7,606 bases of DNA from Armatimonadota bacterium (lineage in GTDB: Bacteria > Armatimonadota > UBA5829). The DNA lies in contig JAEWSK010000044.1 in NCBI GenBank assembly GCA_023398345.1, positions 1 through 7,606 on the forward strand, in the 5' to 3' direction. The notes below the pieces were generated by a model. That model saw nothing but the letters and a program-made list of their open reading frames with translations. It ran no database searches and was not told where the DNA came from. Made by a program: the position numbers and the translations under genes. Within the stretch, counting starts at the first letter, position 1, and each line of letters starts with the position of its first letter. This document shows, piece after piece, positions 1 through 6,609 of the stretch.

Positions 1-2
1 CC

Positions 3-125
3 GCCGCTATGAGCAGGCTTATGACCGAAATGGGCAAGCAGATCGGCGAGGATGGGGAAGAAGGCATAGACGAATATGTCGAAGAAGCGCAACGAGAAAT
101 TTATGATGGACAGAGCGATCAGTAA
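3..125 (+). CDS. C-terminal end of an unidentified acidic protein (5' truncated)
   Basis: An open frame enters from the left edge and stops at TAA (123-125), giving about 40 residues. The tail is strongly acidic (runs such as GEDGEEGIDEYVEEA) and looks helical, with no cysteines, no hydrophobic segment and no motif I recognise. It reads as the end of a real gene because it stops 21 nt before a gene with a good ribosome binding site on the same strand, which suggests a shared transcript. Function cannot be assigned from this fragment; the body of the gene lies outside the window. I cannot exclude that the frame is open by chance, since only 41 codons are visible. Confidence 0.5.
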   Translation, partial: AAMSRLMTEMGKQIGEDGEEGIDEYVEEAQREIYDGQSDQ

Positions 126-146
126 AAGACCAAATCAGGAGTAATC

Positions 147-2207
147 ATGCAATTTAAAATGAGGTTACTAATTATGAGTGCCGCGATAGTATGTCTCGCT
201 ACTCAGGCAATGGGTGCAAAGCCGTCAAAGGCCGAGATGGTCACATCTGCCGAATGGGTGAAGACGAATTTGACCGCAAAAACTTCGAGATTGCCGATTT
301 CTTTTGTCTACGGCGGAAAACCGTCGTCCGAATTATTGACGACATGGAAGTCAAGCAAAAGCTCAACAAAAATCGACGGACAGCGCCAGCGAGAGACTAT
401 TACATACACAGACCCCAAAACCGGTCTCGAAGTTCGATGCGTGGCAATCGTCTATAAAGACTTTCCAACCGTCGAGTGGACTGTTTATTTTAAGAACACG
501 AGTAGTGCCGACACGCCGATAATTGAAAGCGTTCGAGCGCTGGATACGACGTTTTCGCGCGCGAAAGGCGGTGAGTTCATTCTTCGTCGACAAAGAGGCG
601 ACAATGCCTCGCCGACCAGTTATGAACCTGTTGAAGTAAAGCTCGATGCCGATTCCACATTTAAGTTTGCTCCCGGAGGCGGACGGCCTACTTGCAATGA
701 GGCGCCATATTACAATCTCGACTTAGGCGGTCGCGGCGTAATTATCGCGGCCGGTTGGCCGGGGCAGTGGGCTTCTGAGTTTGCGCGCTCAAGCAAGGAT
801 TCGGTTCATGTTACATTCGGTCAGGAACTGACTCACTTCAAGCTGCTGCCGGGCGAGCAAGTTCGCGGCCCAATGATTGTGCTTCAATTTTGGCAGGGTG
901 GGGATTGGATAAGAAGTCAAAATGTGTGGCGTCGATGGATGATGGCCCACTGCATGCCCAAGCCCGGTGGTAAATTGCCCGCTCCGATGCTGCTGGCTTC
1001 CAGTGCGCGTGCATATATGGAAATGGTTCATGCTGACGAAGCGAGCCAGATAATGTTTATAAACCGTTATTTGGAAGAGGGCATAAAGATTGATTGCTGG
1101 TGGATGGACGCGGGTTGGTACGCAAATGAAAGACCGAATCGCGGCGAGTGGCCCATAGGCAGTTACTATGAGCCTGACCCCGATCACTTTCCGCGTGGCA
1201 TTGCTCCAATCAGCGACTATGCTCACTCAAAAGGCATAAAAACCCTTCTCTGGTTCGAGCCGGAAAACATATGGCCCGATACTAGGATTATGAACGAACA
1301 TCCTGAGTATGTGCTCCGGTCGGATTCGCCCATATTTCTTCTTAACTTGGGGATGCCGGAGGCCAGAAAGTGGCGGACGGATATAGTCAACAAGGTTTTG
1401 ACGGATGCAAAGGTTAACATCTATCGTCAGGACTTTAACATGGAGCCCATTTCATATTGGCGACTGAACGATGCAGAAGACCGACAGGGTATAAATGAGA
1501 TCAAGCACATCGAGGGGTATATCCAATTTTGGGATGCAATTCAGAAAAAGCATCCCGATATATTGATTGATTCATGCGCGTCCGGTGGACGCAGAAATGA
1601 ACTTGAGGCGATGCGTCGTGCCGTTCCGTTGTGGCGCAGTGACTATGCTTATGAACCGATAGGCCACCAGTGCATGACCTATGGACTATCGCTGTGGCTG
1701 CCATATAACGGCACAGGAACTGTGGCCACTGTCAATGCGAGTTATTATGGCGGCGGCGTAAGCCCAGTCGAGCCTTACGCGTTTTGGAGCAATGCCGCTG
1801 TTAGCATCGTTCTCGGCATAGATGCAAGAGAGAAAGGGATCGATTACGCGAAACTGCGCAAGCTCGTCAAAGAGTGGCGCTCGATCAATCATCTATATTA
1901 CGGCGATTACTACCCACTCACGCCGCACAGCACCGCAAGGAACACATGGATCGGCTGGCAGTTCGATTCGCCTGAGAAAAACGAGGGGATGGTCCAAGCG
2001 TTTCGGCGTGATGAGTGCGAGTCGGATTCAACTACACTCAAACTGCGCGGGCTTGATGCCAAGGCTTGCTATAAAGTGACTAACATCGACACGGAGAAGT
2101 CCGTATCGATGTCAGGCCAAGATCTGATGCAAAAGGGACTGACAATTAAGTGTCAAGATAAGCCAGGGGCAATTGTAATAAAATACAAAAAGTCGGCAAA
2201 AAAGTGA
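147..2207 (+). CDS. Secreted alpha-galactosidase-like glycoside hydrolase, family GH36 (melibiase)
   Basis: Retaining glycosidase expected to remove terminal alpha-linked galactose (or a related sugar) from oligosaccharides outside the cytoplasm. The 686 residues begin with a signal peptide (basic MQFKMR, hydrophobic core about 7-20, likely cleavage near AMGA, 21-24). A beta-rich N-terminal domain runs to about 270, the (beta/alpha)8 barrel covers about 280-580 and a beta C-terminal domain ends the protein. Barrel landmarks: WWMDAGWY (318-325), LLWFEPE (367-373), RQDFN with the predicted nucleophile Asp429, SCASGGRR (476-483) and WRSDY with the predicted acid/base Asp499. Length is close to usual GH36 enzymes. 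ATG 147 is chosen because AGGAG (137-141) sits 5 nt upstream and because it preserves the signal peptide; ATGs at 159 and 174 are weaker. Canonical enzymes have KWD at the nucleophile strand, so this is a divergent subgroup and the exact substrate is uncertain. No sugar transporter or regulator is visible nearby. Confidence 0.88.
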   Translation: MQFKMRLLIMSAAIVCLATQAMGAKPSKAEMVTSAEWVKTNLTAKTSRLPISFVYGGKPSSELLTTWKSSKSSTKIDGQRQRETITYTDPKTGLEVRCVAIVYKDFPTVEWTVYFKNTSSADTPIIESVRALDTTFSRAKGGEFILRRQRGDNASPTSYEPVEVKLDADSTFKFAPGGGRPTCNEAPYYNLDLGGRGVIIAAGWPGQWASEFARSSKDSVHVTFGQELTHFKLLPGEQVRGPMIVLQFWQGGDWIRSQNVWRRWMMAHCMPKPGGKLPAPMLLASSARAYMEMVHADEASQIMFINRYLEEGIKIDCWWMDAGWYANERPNRGEWPIGSYYEPDPDHFPRGIAPISDYAHSKGIKTLLWFEPENIWPDTRIMNEHPEYVLRSDSPIFLLNLGMPEARKWRTDIVNKVLTDAKVNIYRQDFNMEPISYWRLNDAEDRQGINEIKHIEGYIQFWDAIQKKHPDILIDSCASGGRRNELEAMRRAVPLWRSDYAYEPIGHQCMTYGLSLWLPYNGTGTVATVNASYYGGGVSPVEPYAFWSNAAVSIVLGIDAREKGIDYAKLRKLVKEWRSINHLYYGDYYPLTPHSTARNTWIGWQFDSPEKNEGMVQAFRRDECESDSTTLKLRGLDAKACYKVTNIDTEKSVSMSGQDLMQKGLTIKCQDKPGAIVIKYKKSAKK

Positions 2208-2237
2208 AAGTGTGAGATGAGTTAAATAGATGACTTT

Positions 2238-2290
2238 GCCCCAGTGCTTCAAATGCTTAGATTTGTTGCATTGGGGCTTTGTATATTATG
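2238..2290 (+). terminator. Interrupted hairpin, probable terminator of the GH36 gene
   Basis: GCCCCAGTGC (2238-2247) pairs with GCATTGGGGC (2268-2277), with one G-T wobble. After a TT/TT internal loop, CAAAT (2250-2254) pairs with ATTTG (2261-2265) around the loop GCTTAG. TTTGTATATT follows on the plus strand, a modest U tract, 30 nt after the GH36 stop. On the minus strand the hairpin is followed by AAAG, so it is a poor intrinsic terminator for the convergent gene, whose own stop is instead followed by a T-rich run (TTTTTGCTTTTTTGC, 2315-2301 read on the minus strand) without a stable hairpin. Confidence 0.7.
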
Positions 2291-2315
2291 GGAGAGCCTG
2301 CAAAAAAGCAAAAAA

Positions 2316-3020
2316 CTATTGCTTCGCTATTACTTTGTTTGCGTCGGCAGTGCCGGTGATTGCAATCGTGCCCTTTGATATACGCACGGATTTGAGCTTT
2401 GCTCCGATGCCCAATTGTTCAGTATCGAATACTGGGTTGATGTCGTGCTCAATATGACCTCGCACCATACCGGGCACTTTTATTCCTCGCGTAGAGAATT
2501 TATCAAGCGCCATATAAAGCTTTGTCTGATCCACAATTTGAAGTGCGCCTTCTGCTTTTACCGGTGTTCTGAGAAGCATAACCTTGGGCATTGCAGTTAC
2601 AGTCAATTTGTCGCTATTTAACGTGATATGCGCGTTGCGCAGATCCGGTCTGGCAGTGGCGAGCCAATTGTTGAGATCATCTTCAATTACTTGTGCCTTA
2701 AAGTTTGTGCTTTTTACTTTTGTGATAGTTTGATCCAGCTTAAAATGTACGTCAGTAAGGCTTATATCGAGTCGGTTTACGACCATTCCGTTGGCCATTT
2801 TGACGCCTTTTCCATGAATATCTACTTTTTCGAGTTTGCCCAGCGCTATGTCCACAATGTCGCCGTTGACATCTGCTTTGTATGAATCGGCTTGGCCGAT
2901 AATTTCGGGCATCTTATTTGCAACGGCTTTTCCGATCATTGATCTCAATGCCGTGCCAGGTGTGAGACAAGCTGTTCCAATTATCATAGCTGAAATCAAA
3001 AGTTTCCTAACTTGCACCAT
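2316..3020 (-). CDS. Exported DUF2993 (LmeA-like) lipid-binding-type protein
   Basis: A 234-residue protein with a signal peptide (MVQVRK, then a hydrophobic stretch about 7-22, likely cleaved near GTA at 22-24). The mature part alternates short beta strands with paired sequence blocks (for example [16 protein letters not shown], 53-68, and [13 protein letters not shown], 83-95), ending in IRISKG-like and ITGTAD segments typical of DUF2993. That family includes mycobacterial LmeA, a periplasmic phospholipid-binding protein of mannan lipid synthesis; whether this protein binds lipid is inference. The start is placed at ATG 3020 because GGAGG lies 4 nt upstream and the signal peptide then begins the protein. 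Longer in-frame starts (ATG 3083/3080, TTG 3125) have no good ribosome site and would bury the signal peptide behind 15-35 extra residues. Cys18 does not sit in a proper lipobox (GTAC), so a lipoprotein is unlikely. Convergent with the GH36 gene, divergent from rpmE. Confidence 0.72.
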   Translation of the reverse strand: MVQVRKLLISAMIIGTACLTPGTALRSMIGKAVANKMPEIIGQADSYKADVNGDIVDIALGKLEKVDIHGKGVKMANGMVVNRLDISLTDVHFKLDQTITKVKSTNFKAQVIEDDLNNWLATARPDLRNAHITLNSDKLTVTAMPKVMLLRTPVKAEGALQIVDQTKLYMALDKFSTRGIKVPGMVRGHIEHDINPVFDTEQLGIGAKLKSVRISKGTIAITGTADANKVIAKQ

Positions 3021-3024
3021 GCGG

Positions 3025-3029
3025 CCTCC
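3025..3029 (-). promoter_or_regulatory. Shine-Dalgarno site fixing the DUF2993 start
   Basis: GGAGG on the minus strand, 4 nt before ATG at 3020. It is the only strong ribosome site among the in-frame start candidates, so it moves the start 105 nt inside the longest open frame. Confidence 0.65.
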
Positions 3030-3165
3030 ACTTTGCCTGACCAGGCGAACTGCCGAGATATTGAGCAAATTCTTTTGCATCATATTATCTTTACGACGTT
3101 GGCTTGCCCCAAATGTGCCCGTCAAGTGAAATTGAATGAGGCTCTATGGAACATCGGTCTAAAAA

Positions 3166-3195
3166 AGTGTAACTTGAGTTCAGGCTGCCTGTCAA
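3166..3195 (-). promoter_or_regulatory. Candidate promoter for the DUF2993 gene
   Basis: On the minus strand a perfect TTGACA (-35, 3195-3190) is followed after 18 bp by TACACT (-10, 3171-3166, four of six consensus bases). Transcription would begin near 3159 and leave a leader of about 140 nt before the ATG at 3020. The -10 is weak, so this is a candidate only. Confidence 0.4.
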
Positions 3196-3227
3196 TATTG
3201 GCCATAAACAAGCAGACGGTTTTTGTG

Positions 3228-3257
3228 TTGCGTGCTAATTGCGTGTTGTGGTATAAT
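3228..3257 (+). promoter_or_regulatory. Extended -10 promoter of rpmE
   Basis: A consensus TATAAT (3252-3257) preceded by TG one base upstream (3249-3250) forms an extended -10 (TGGTATAAT). The -35 is poor: TTGCGT at 3228-3233 with an 18 bp spacer matches only TTG, which fits an extended -10 promoter. The predicted start near 3264 leaves a leader of about 30 nt before the rpmE ATG. Confidence 0.75.
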
Positions 3258-3293
3258 TTGCTGTCAGTTAAAGTAAGAGTGAAAGGTGTAACG

Positions 3294-3518
3294 ATGAAGG
3301 CTGGTATTCATCCGAAATATGAGAAGGCGCAAGTAACCTGTGCCTGTGGTAATACATTTGAGACTCGCTCCACTGCTTCTGAGATCCGCGTGGAAATTTG
3401 TTCTGCTTGCCATCCATTTTATACTGGCAAACAGAAGATCGTGGACACTGAAGGACGAGTAGAGAAGTTCCTTTCCAGATACGGCATGAAGGGAACTCAA
3501 AACAAAGACGAGCAGTAG
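3294..3518 (+). CDS. rpmE: 50S ribosomal protein L31, zinc-binding (C+) form
   Basis: L31 sits on the central protuberance of the large subunit and helps form the bridge to the 30S head. The 74-residue product begins MKAGIHPKY, followed by the four zinc-ligand cysteines of the C+ form: C16 and C18 in TCACGN, C36 and C39 in [14 protein letters not shown]. The segment [11 protein letters not shown] completes the family core, with a short charged tail. Length is normal for L31. ATG 3294 is preceded by AAAGGTG (3282-3288) with 5 nt spacing; the frame stays open upstream to 3012 but that part would run through the promoter and over the divergent gene, so it is not coding. It has its own promoter and terminator. 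Cys-containing L31 commonly acts as a zinc store, and a zinc-independent paralogue is often Zur-controlled; no Zur box was recognised here. Confidence 0.96.
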   Translation: MKAGIHPKYEKAQVTCACGNTFETRSTASEIRVEICSACHPFYTGKQKIVDTEGRVEKFLSRYGMKGTQNKDEQ

Positions 3519-3540
3519 CTGGTTTTTTAGCAAATATGAG

Positions 3541-3598
3541 GGAAGCGATTAGGACGGTTATGCAATTTGCCGCCTATCGCTTCCTTTGTTTATGTTTT
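3541..3598 (+). terminator. Rho-independent terminator after rpmE
   Basis: GGAAGCGA (3541-3548) pairs with TCGCTTCC (3577-3584); TAGG pairs with CCTA and CGG with CCG further in, with a one-base T bulge and a one-base A bulge on the left arm and a 12 nt loop. A T-rich run, TTTGTTTATGTTTT, follows. It starts 22 nt after the rpmE stop, so most rpmE transcripts should end here before the DUF1385 gene. Confidence 0.85.
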
Positions 3599-3637
3599 CC
3601 CCGTTTCGTGCTTTGGTGATTTTTTAATGCGGTAGGC

Positions 3638-3644
3638 GAGGGGG
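3638..3644 (+). promoter_or_regulatory. Shine-Dalgarno site for the TTG start of the DUF1385 gene
   Basis: GAGGGGG lies 6 nt before TTG 3651. This strong site supports a TTG start immediately before the conserved N-terminus of the family. Confidence 0.65.
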
Positions 3645-3650
3645 ATAAGC

Positions 3651-4631
3651 TTGGTAGATAAGAAAAAAGAATTTCACTATGGTGGTCAGGCCATCATAGA
3701 GGGTGTGATGATGCGTGGCCCGAAGGACTTTGCGGTCGCTGTCCGGCGTGCAAACGGTGAAGTTGTTACGACTACCGAAAATGTCGAGACAATGTTCGCT
3801 AAGCTGGCTTGGCTCAAGAAGCCGTTTCTTCGCGGCACGCTTGCGCTTATCGACGCAATGGCGCTAGGCATCAAGGCTCTGAAATATTCCACCGATATTG
3901 CAATGCAGGACATTGCCATCTCCGAGGGCAAATCTGATGTCGGCTCGGATTCACCTGAGCCTGTTAAGAGTGTCAACGATGCGACGATAAATGCAATGTT
4001 GGTCGTCGGCTTAGTTATCGGCTTGGCATTTTTTATCTTTGTCCCAATATTGTTTTCGAGGCTGCTTAATAATTATGTGCATGTGCGCTGGCAGCTAACG
4101 GCAGTTGAAGGTCTGTTTAAGATTGCGCTGTTCGTTGGTTATGTTGCAGCAATTTCGATGCTTAAGGACATCAGGCGTGTGTTCCAATATCACGGCGCAG
4201 AGCACAAGACAATTAACGCCTACGAGTCCGGCGTCGAGCTCAACGTAGAAAATGTGGTGCGCCACAGCAAAGTCCATGTTCGCTGCGGAACCAGCTTTAT
4301 TCTTATTGTTCTAGTGGCAAACATTGTGGTTTATGCGCTAATTGGAGATCAACTGCCGCATGGCAGTCTGCTCGAAAAGGGGTTTGTAAACAACCTGATC
4401 CGCTGGGCCTATCATATTTTGCTGTTGCCATTTGTTGCGGGGTTGGCATACGAGGCTATTCGAGTTGCGGGAAACTGCAAGGACTCGATCTTGACGAAAA
4501 TAATGCTGTTTCCAGGCCTTTTGATGCAGAAGATTACCACGCGCGAGCCTGACCCGGATATGATTGAAGTTGCAATCAAATCGCTGCAGTGTGTCCTTGA
4601 AAAGGAAGCTGTTGCCGCCAAAACAAAATAA
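3651..4631 (+). CDS. DUF1385 (YqhQ-like) multi-pass membrane protein
   Basis: A 326-residue member of the DUF1385 family (Bacillus YqhQ), of unknown biochemical role and sometimes annotated as a predicted metal-dependent enzyme. Family signatures are all present: YGGQAIIEGVMMRGP near the N-terminus (10-24), YHGAEHKTINAYE (180-192), VRCGTSF (210-216) and the C-terminal TTREPD...MIEVAI (297-309). The conserved histidines of HGAEH and Cys212 are plausible metal ligands, but this is inference. Hydrophobic segments at about 113-137, 153-171, 214-232 and 250-270 predict four membrane passes, with a soluble N-terminal domain of about 105 residues. The start is TTG 3651 with GAGGGGG upstream; length is normal for the family. 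It stands between the rpmE terminator and prfA (55 nt gap). I see no convincing promoter in the 52 nt after the terminator, so expression may depend on readthrough or on a weak promoter. Confidence 0.88.
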   Translation: MVDKKKEFHYGGQAIIEGVMMRGPKDFAVAVRRANGEVVTTTENVETMFAKLAWLKKPFLRGTLALIDAMALGIKALKYSTDIAMQDIAISEGKSDVGSDSPEPVKSVNDATINAMLVVGLVIGLAFFIFVPILFSRLLNNYVHVRWQLTAVEGLFKIALFVGYVAAISMLKDIRRVFQYHGAEHKTINAYESGVELNVENVVRHSKVHVRCGTSFILIVLVANIVVYALIGDQLPHGSLLEKGFVNNLIRWAYHILLLPFVAGLAYEAIRVAGNCKDSILTKIMLFPGLLMQKITTREPDPDMIEVAIKSLQCVLEKEAVAAKTK

Positions 4632-4686
4632 AAATCAAATTGGTTTACTGTTGAAGTAGCCCTATTGCCTTTCGATTTTAAAAATT

Positions 4687-5754
4687 ATGTATGAAAAACT
4701 AGCTGAAGTAGAAGAAAAATACGAGTTGCTGGAGCAAAAGCTTGCTGATCCTGATGTGTTTCAGGATCCTAAAGAATATCAACAGGTTGCTAAAGCTCAT
4801 TCGGATCTGGCCGATATTGTGGGCAAGTGGCGTCAGTATAAGCAAGCAAAGCAGCAGCTTATTGATACCGAGCAAATGCTTTCTGAGAAGCTGGACGAGG
4901 ATCTTCGCGAGCTTGCGCAGCTTGAGCTGGATGATCTGAAAGAAAAGATTTCCGGCTTTGAAGATGATCTTAAAGTCATGCTTTTGCCCAAGGATCCCAA
5001 CGATGATAAGGACGTAATTGTTGAGGTTCGTGCCGGCACCGGCGGGGAGGAGGCGGGACTGTTTGCGGGCGATTTGCTTCGCATGTACACTCGCTATGCC
5101 GAGCGGCACAAATGGCAGACAGAGCTTATGAGTTCGGTCGAGTCCGGCATTGGCGGTTACAGCAAGGCCGTGCTTGCGATTAAAGGGCATGGTGCGTATA
5201 GTAAGCTCAAGTTCGAAGGTGGAGTGCATCGCGTTCAGCGTGTGCCGGCGACTGAGTCCAGCGGGCGAATTCATACGTCGGCCGCCACTGTGAGCGTGCT
5301 TCCTGAGGCCGACGAGATCGATGTGCATATCAGCGACGACGATCTTGAAATAGATACATATCGATCAGCGGGCGCGGGCGGACAGAACGTGCAGAAGAAC
5401 GAGACTGCAATTCGCATTACGCACAAGCCGTCCGGCATTGTCGTCACATGCCAAGACGAGCGCTCTCAGCTTCAAAACAAGCTGCGTGCTATGCGAATGC
5501 TTCGCACTCAGCTTTATGAGCGTGAAATGTTGGCTCAGCAGGAAGAAGTCGCCGCACAGCGTCGGTCTATGGTTCGTTCAGGCGATCGCAGCGAAAAGAG
5601 CCGCACATATAATTATCCTCAAAATCGCATTACCGACCATCGGATCGAGTACACGTCCTATAACCTGCCTGCGTTTATGGACGGCGACCTCGATGAAATG
5701 ATAGACCGGCTCAATGCTGCCGACCAGGCTGAAAAGATGCAGCAGGTCTCGTGA
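4687..5754 (+). CDS. prfA: Peptide chain release factor 1 (RF1)
   Basis: RF1 recognises UAA and UAG in the ribosomal A site and triggers release of the finished protein. The 355-residue product has the usual length. The N-terminal coiled-coil domain (1-100) leads into VEVRAGTGGEEAGLFA (112-127), then GGVHRVQRVPATESSGRIHTS (178-198), whose PAT tripeptide (187-189) is the RF1-type codon-reading motif, separating it from RF2 (SPF). YRSAGAGGQNVQKNE (225-239) carries the catalytic GGQ (231-233); Gln233 is the residue PrmC methylates. The C-terminal domain keeps the NYPQNRITDHRI segment (309-320). ATG 4687 gives the family N-terminus; an in-frame TAG at 4657 rules out a much longer form. There is no recognisable Shine-Dalgarno sequence before it. 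Its own stop is TGA, which RF2 reads. Followed without a gap by prmC. Confidence 0.97.
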   Translation: MYEKLAEVEEKYELLEQKLADPDVFQDPKEYQQVAKAHSDLADIVGKWRQYKQAKQQLIDTEQMLSEKLDEDLRELAQLELDDLKEKISGFEDDLKVMLLPKDPNDDKDVIVEVRAGTGGEEAGLFAGDLLRMYTRYAERHKWQTELMSSVESGIGGYSKAVLAIKGHGAYSKLKFEGGVHRVQRVPATESSGRIHTSAATVSVLPEADEIDVHISDDDLEIDTYRSAGAGGQNVQKNETAIRITHKPSGIVVTCQDERSQLQNKLRAMRMLRTQLYEREMLAQQEEVAAQRRSMVRSGDRSEKSRTYNYPQNRITDHRIEYTSYNLPAFMDGDLDEMIDRLNAADQAEKMQQVS

Positions 5755-6609
5755 TTGAATTTGGCAACCACATCCGATGAGCTGAACTGTGCAATCGAGC
5801 GGCTTCGCAATTCCGGAGTCGAATCGCCACAGCTCGACTCCCAGCTAATGATGGCCCATGCGCTCGAATGCTCGCGGCTTGATTTGATTTCGCACCCCGA
5901 ACGTGAGCTTACCGCAGCGCAACTAGAGTCATTTAGGTCGATGCTCGATAGGCGCGCGCGGCGTTATCCTCTGGCATATATTATCGGCAAAAAAGAGTTT
6001 TACGGGTTACTCTTCGACGTGACGCCCGAAGTGCTGATTCCGCGGCCTGAGACGGAGATTTTGGTCGAGGAGTGCATAAAGCGCGCGGGTGATGCGCCTA
6101 AAATTGCAGACGTCGGCACAGGCAGCGGCGCAATTGCAGTTACGATAGCTGTGAATCTGCCGAATGCTCGCGTGTGGGCGACTGACGCAAGTGAGTCGGC
6201 GCTCAATGTTGCGCTGGCAAATGCGCAGAAGCATGCAGTAACGGATAGGGTAAGTATCACTCGAGGCGATTTACTTGAACCACTTGCAGATTTCAAGTTC
6301 GATATGATAGTCTCGAATCCACCGTATATTCCAAGTGGCGATATTGATTCGCTCCAGATCGAAGTGCAATTCGAGCCTCGCGAGGCGCTTGACGGCGGGG
6401 TTGATGGGTTGGATGCTTATCGAAGGCTGCTGACTCAAGCAATAGGTATTGCCCGCATTGTGGCGCTTGAAATTGGAGCGGGGCAGGCGGAATCAGTTGT
6501 CCGAATTGCCGAGGACGCCGGGTGGGGGTGCGTTGCAGTAGTCAATGACCTTTCGGGTATTGAGAGAGTAGTTCTTTGCTTTGATCAAAAAAGTGAGGCA
6601 TGTCAATGA
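5755..6609 (+). CDS. prmC: Release factor glutamine methyltransferase PrmC (HemK)
   Basis: Transfers a methyl group from S-adenosylmethionine to the glutamine of the GGQ motif in RF1 and RF2, which raises termination efficiency. The 284 residues match the family: an N-terminal helical release-factor-binding domain (about 1-75, with the SPQLDSQLMMAHAL stretch at 24-37), IPRPETE (95-101), the SAM-binding loop DVGTGSGAIAV (119-129), an acidic residue after strand 2 (ATDAS) and the catalytic NPPY (188-191), followed by a helix leading to FEPREALDGG (206-215). The start is TTG 5755, directly after the prfA TGA; AGCAGG (5741-5746) lies 8 nt upstream. A second TTG at 5761 is also possible. The GTG at 5751 overlapping the stop is in another frame that closes quickly. 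The abutting arrangement suggests translational coupling with its substrate RF1. Confidence 0.95.
   Translation: MNLATTSDELNCAIERLRNSGVESPQLDSQLMMAHALECSRLDLISHPERELTAAQLESFRSMLDRRARRYPLAYIIGKKEFYGLLFDVTPEVLIPRPETEILVEECIKRAGDAPKIADVGTGSGAIAVTIAVNLPNARVWATDASESALNVALANAQKHAVTDRVSITRGDLLEPLADFKFDMIVSNPPYIPSGDIDSLQIEVQFEPREALDGGVDGLDAYRRLLTQAIGIARIVALEIGAGQAESVVRIAEDAGWGCVAVVNDLSGIERVVLCFDQKSEACQ
6595..6598 (+). promoter_or_regulatory. Shine-Dalgarno site deciding the tsaC start
   Basis: GAGG is 7 nt before ATG 6606 but only 1 nt before ATG 6600. The spacing selects 6606, which forms an ATGA overlap with the prmC stop. Confidence 0.65.

Noticed and set aside
789..1226. A 145-codon minus-strand frame opposite the GH36 gene
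   Set aside because: It lies inside the conserved GH36 barrel coding region, has no recognisable domain and no promoter or ribosome site.
2334..2360. Lipoprotein or terminator signals for the DUF2993 gene
   Set aside because: The cysteine in its signal peptide lacks a lipobox, and the ATAGCGAAGCAAT sequence near the stop forms only a very weak hairpin, so neither is called.
2230..2885. Several short plus-strand frames opposite the DUF2993 gene
   Set aside because: One runs through the terminator hairpin, and the others are antisense to a gene with a signal peptide and family-like pattern; none has a ribosome site or recognisable product.
3021..3125. Longer N-terminus for the DUF2993 protein, starting at TTG 3125 or ATG 3083/3080
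   Set aside because: No good Shine-Dalgarno precedes these starts, and the signal peptide would no longer be at the N-terminus.
3012..3293. N-terminal extension of rpmE in the same frame
   Set aside because: It would pass through the rpmE promoter and over the start of the divergent DUF2993 gene; L31 proteins begin at the MKxxIHP segment, which here has its own ribosome site.
4699..5328. A 209-codon open frame on the minus strand opposite prfA
   Set aside because: It is fully antisense to a clearly conserved gene, begins and ends without a ribosome site or terminator, and its translation shows no family motif; it mirrors the codon pattern of prfA.
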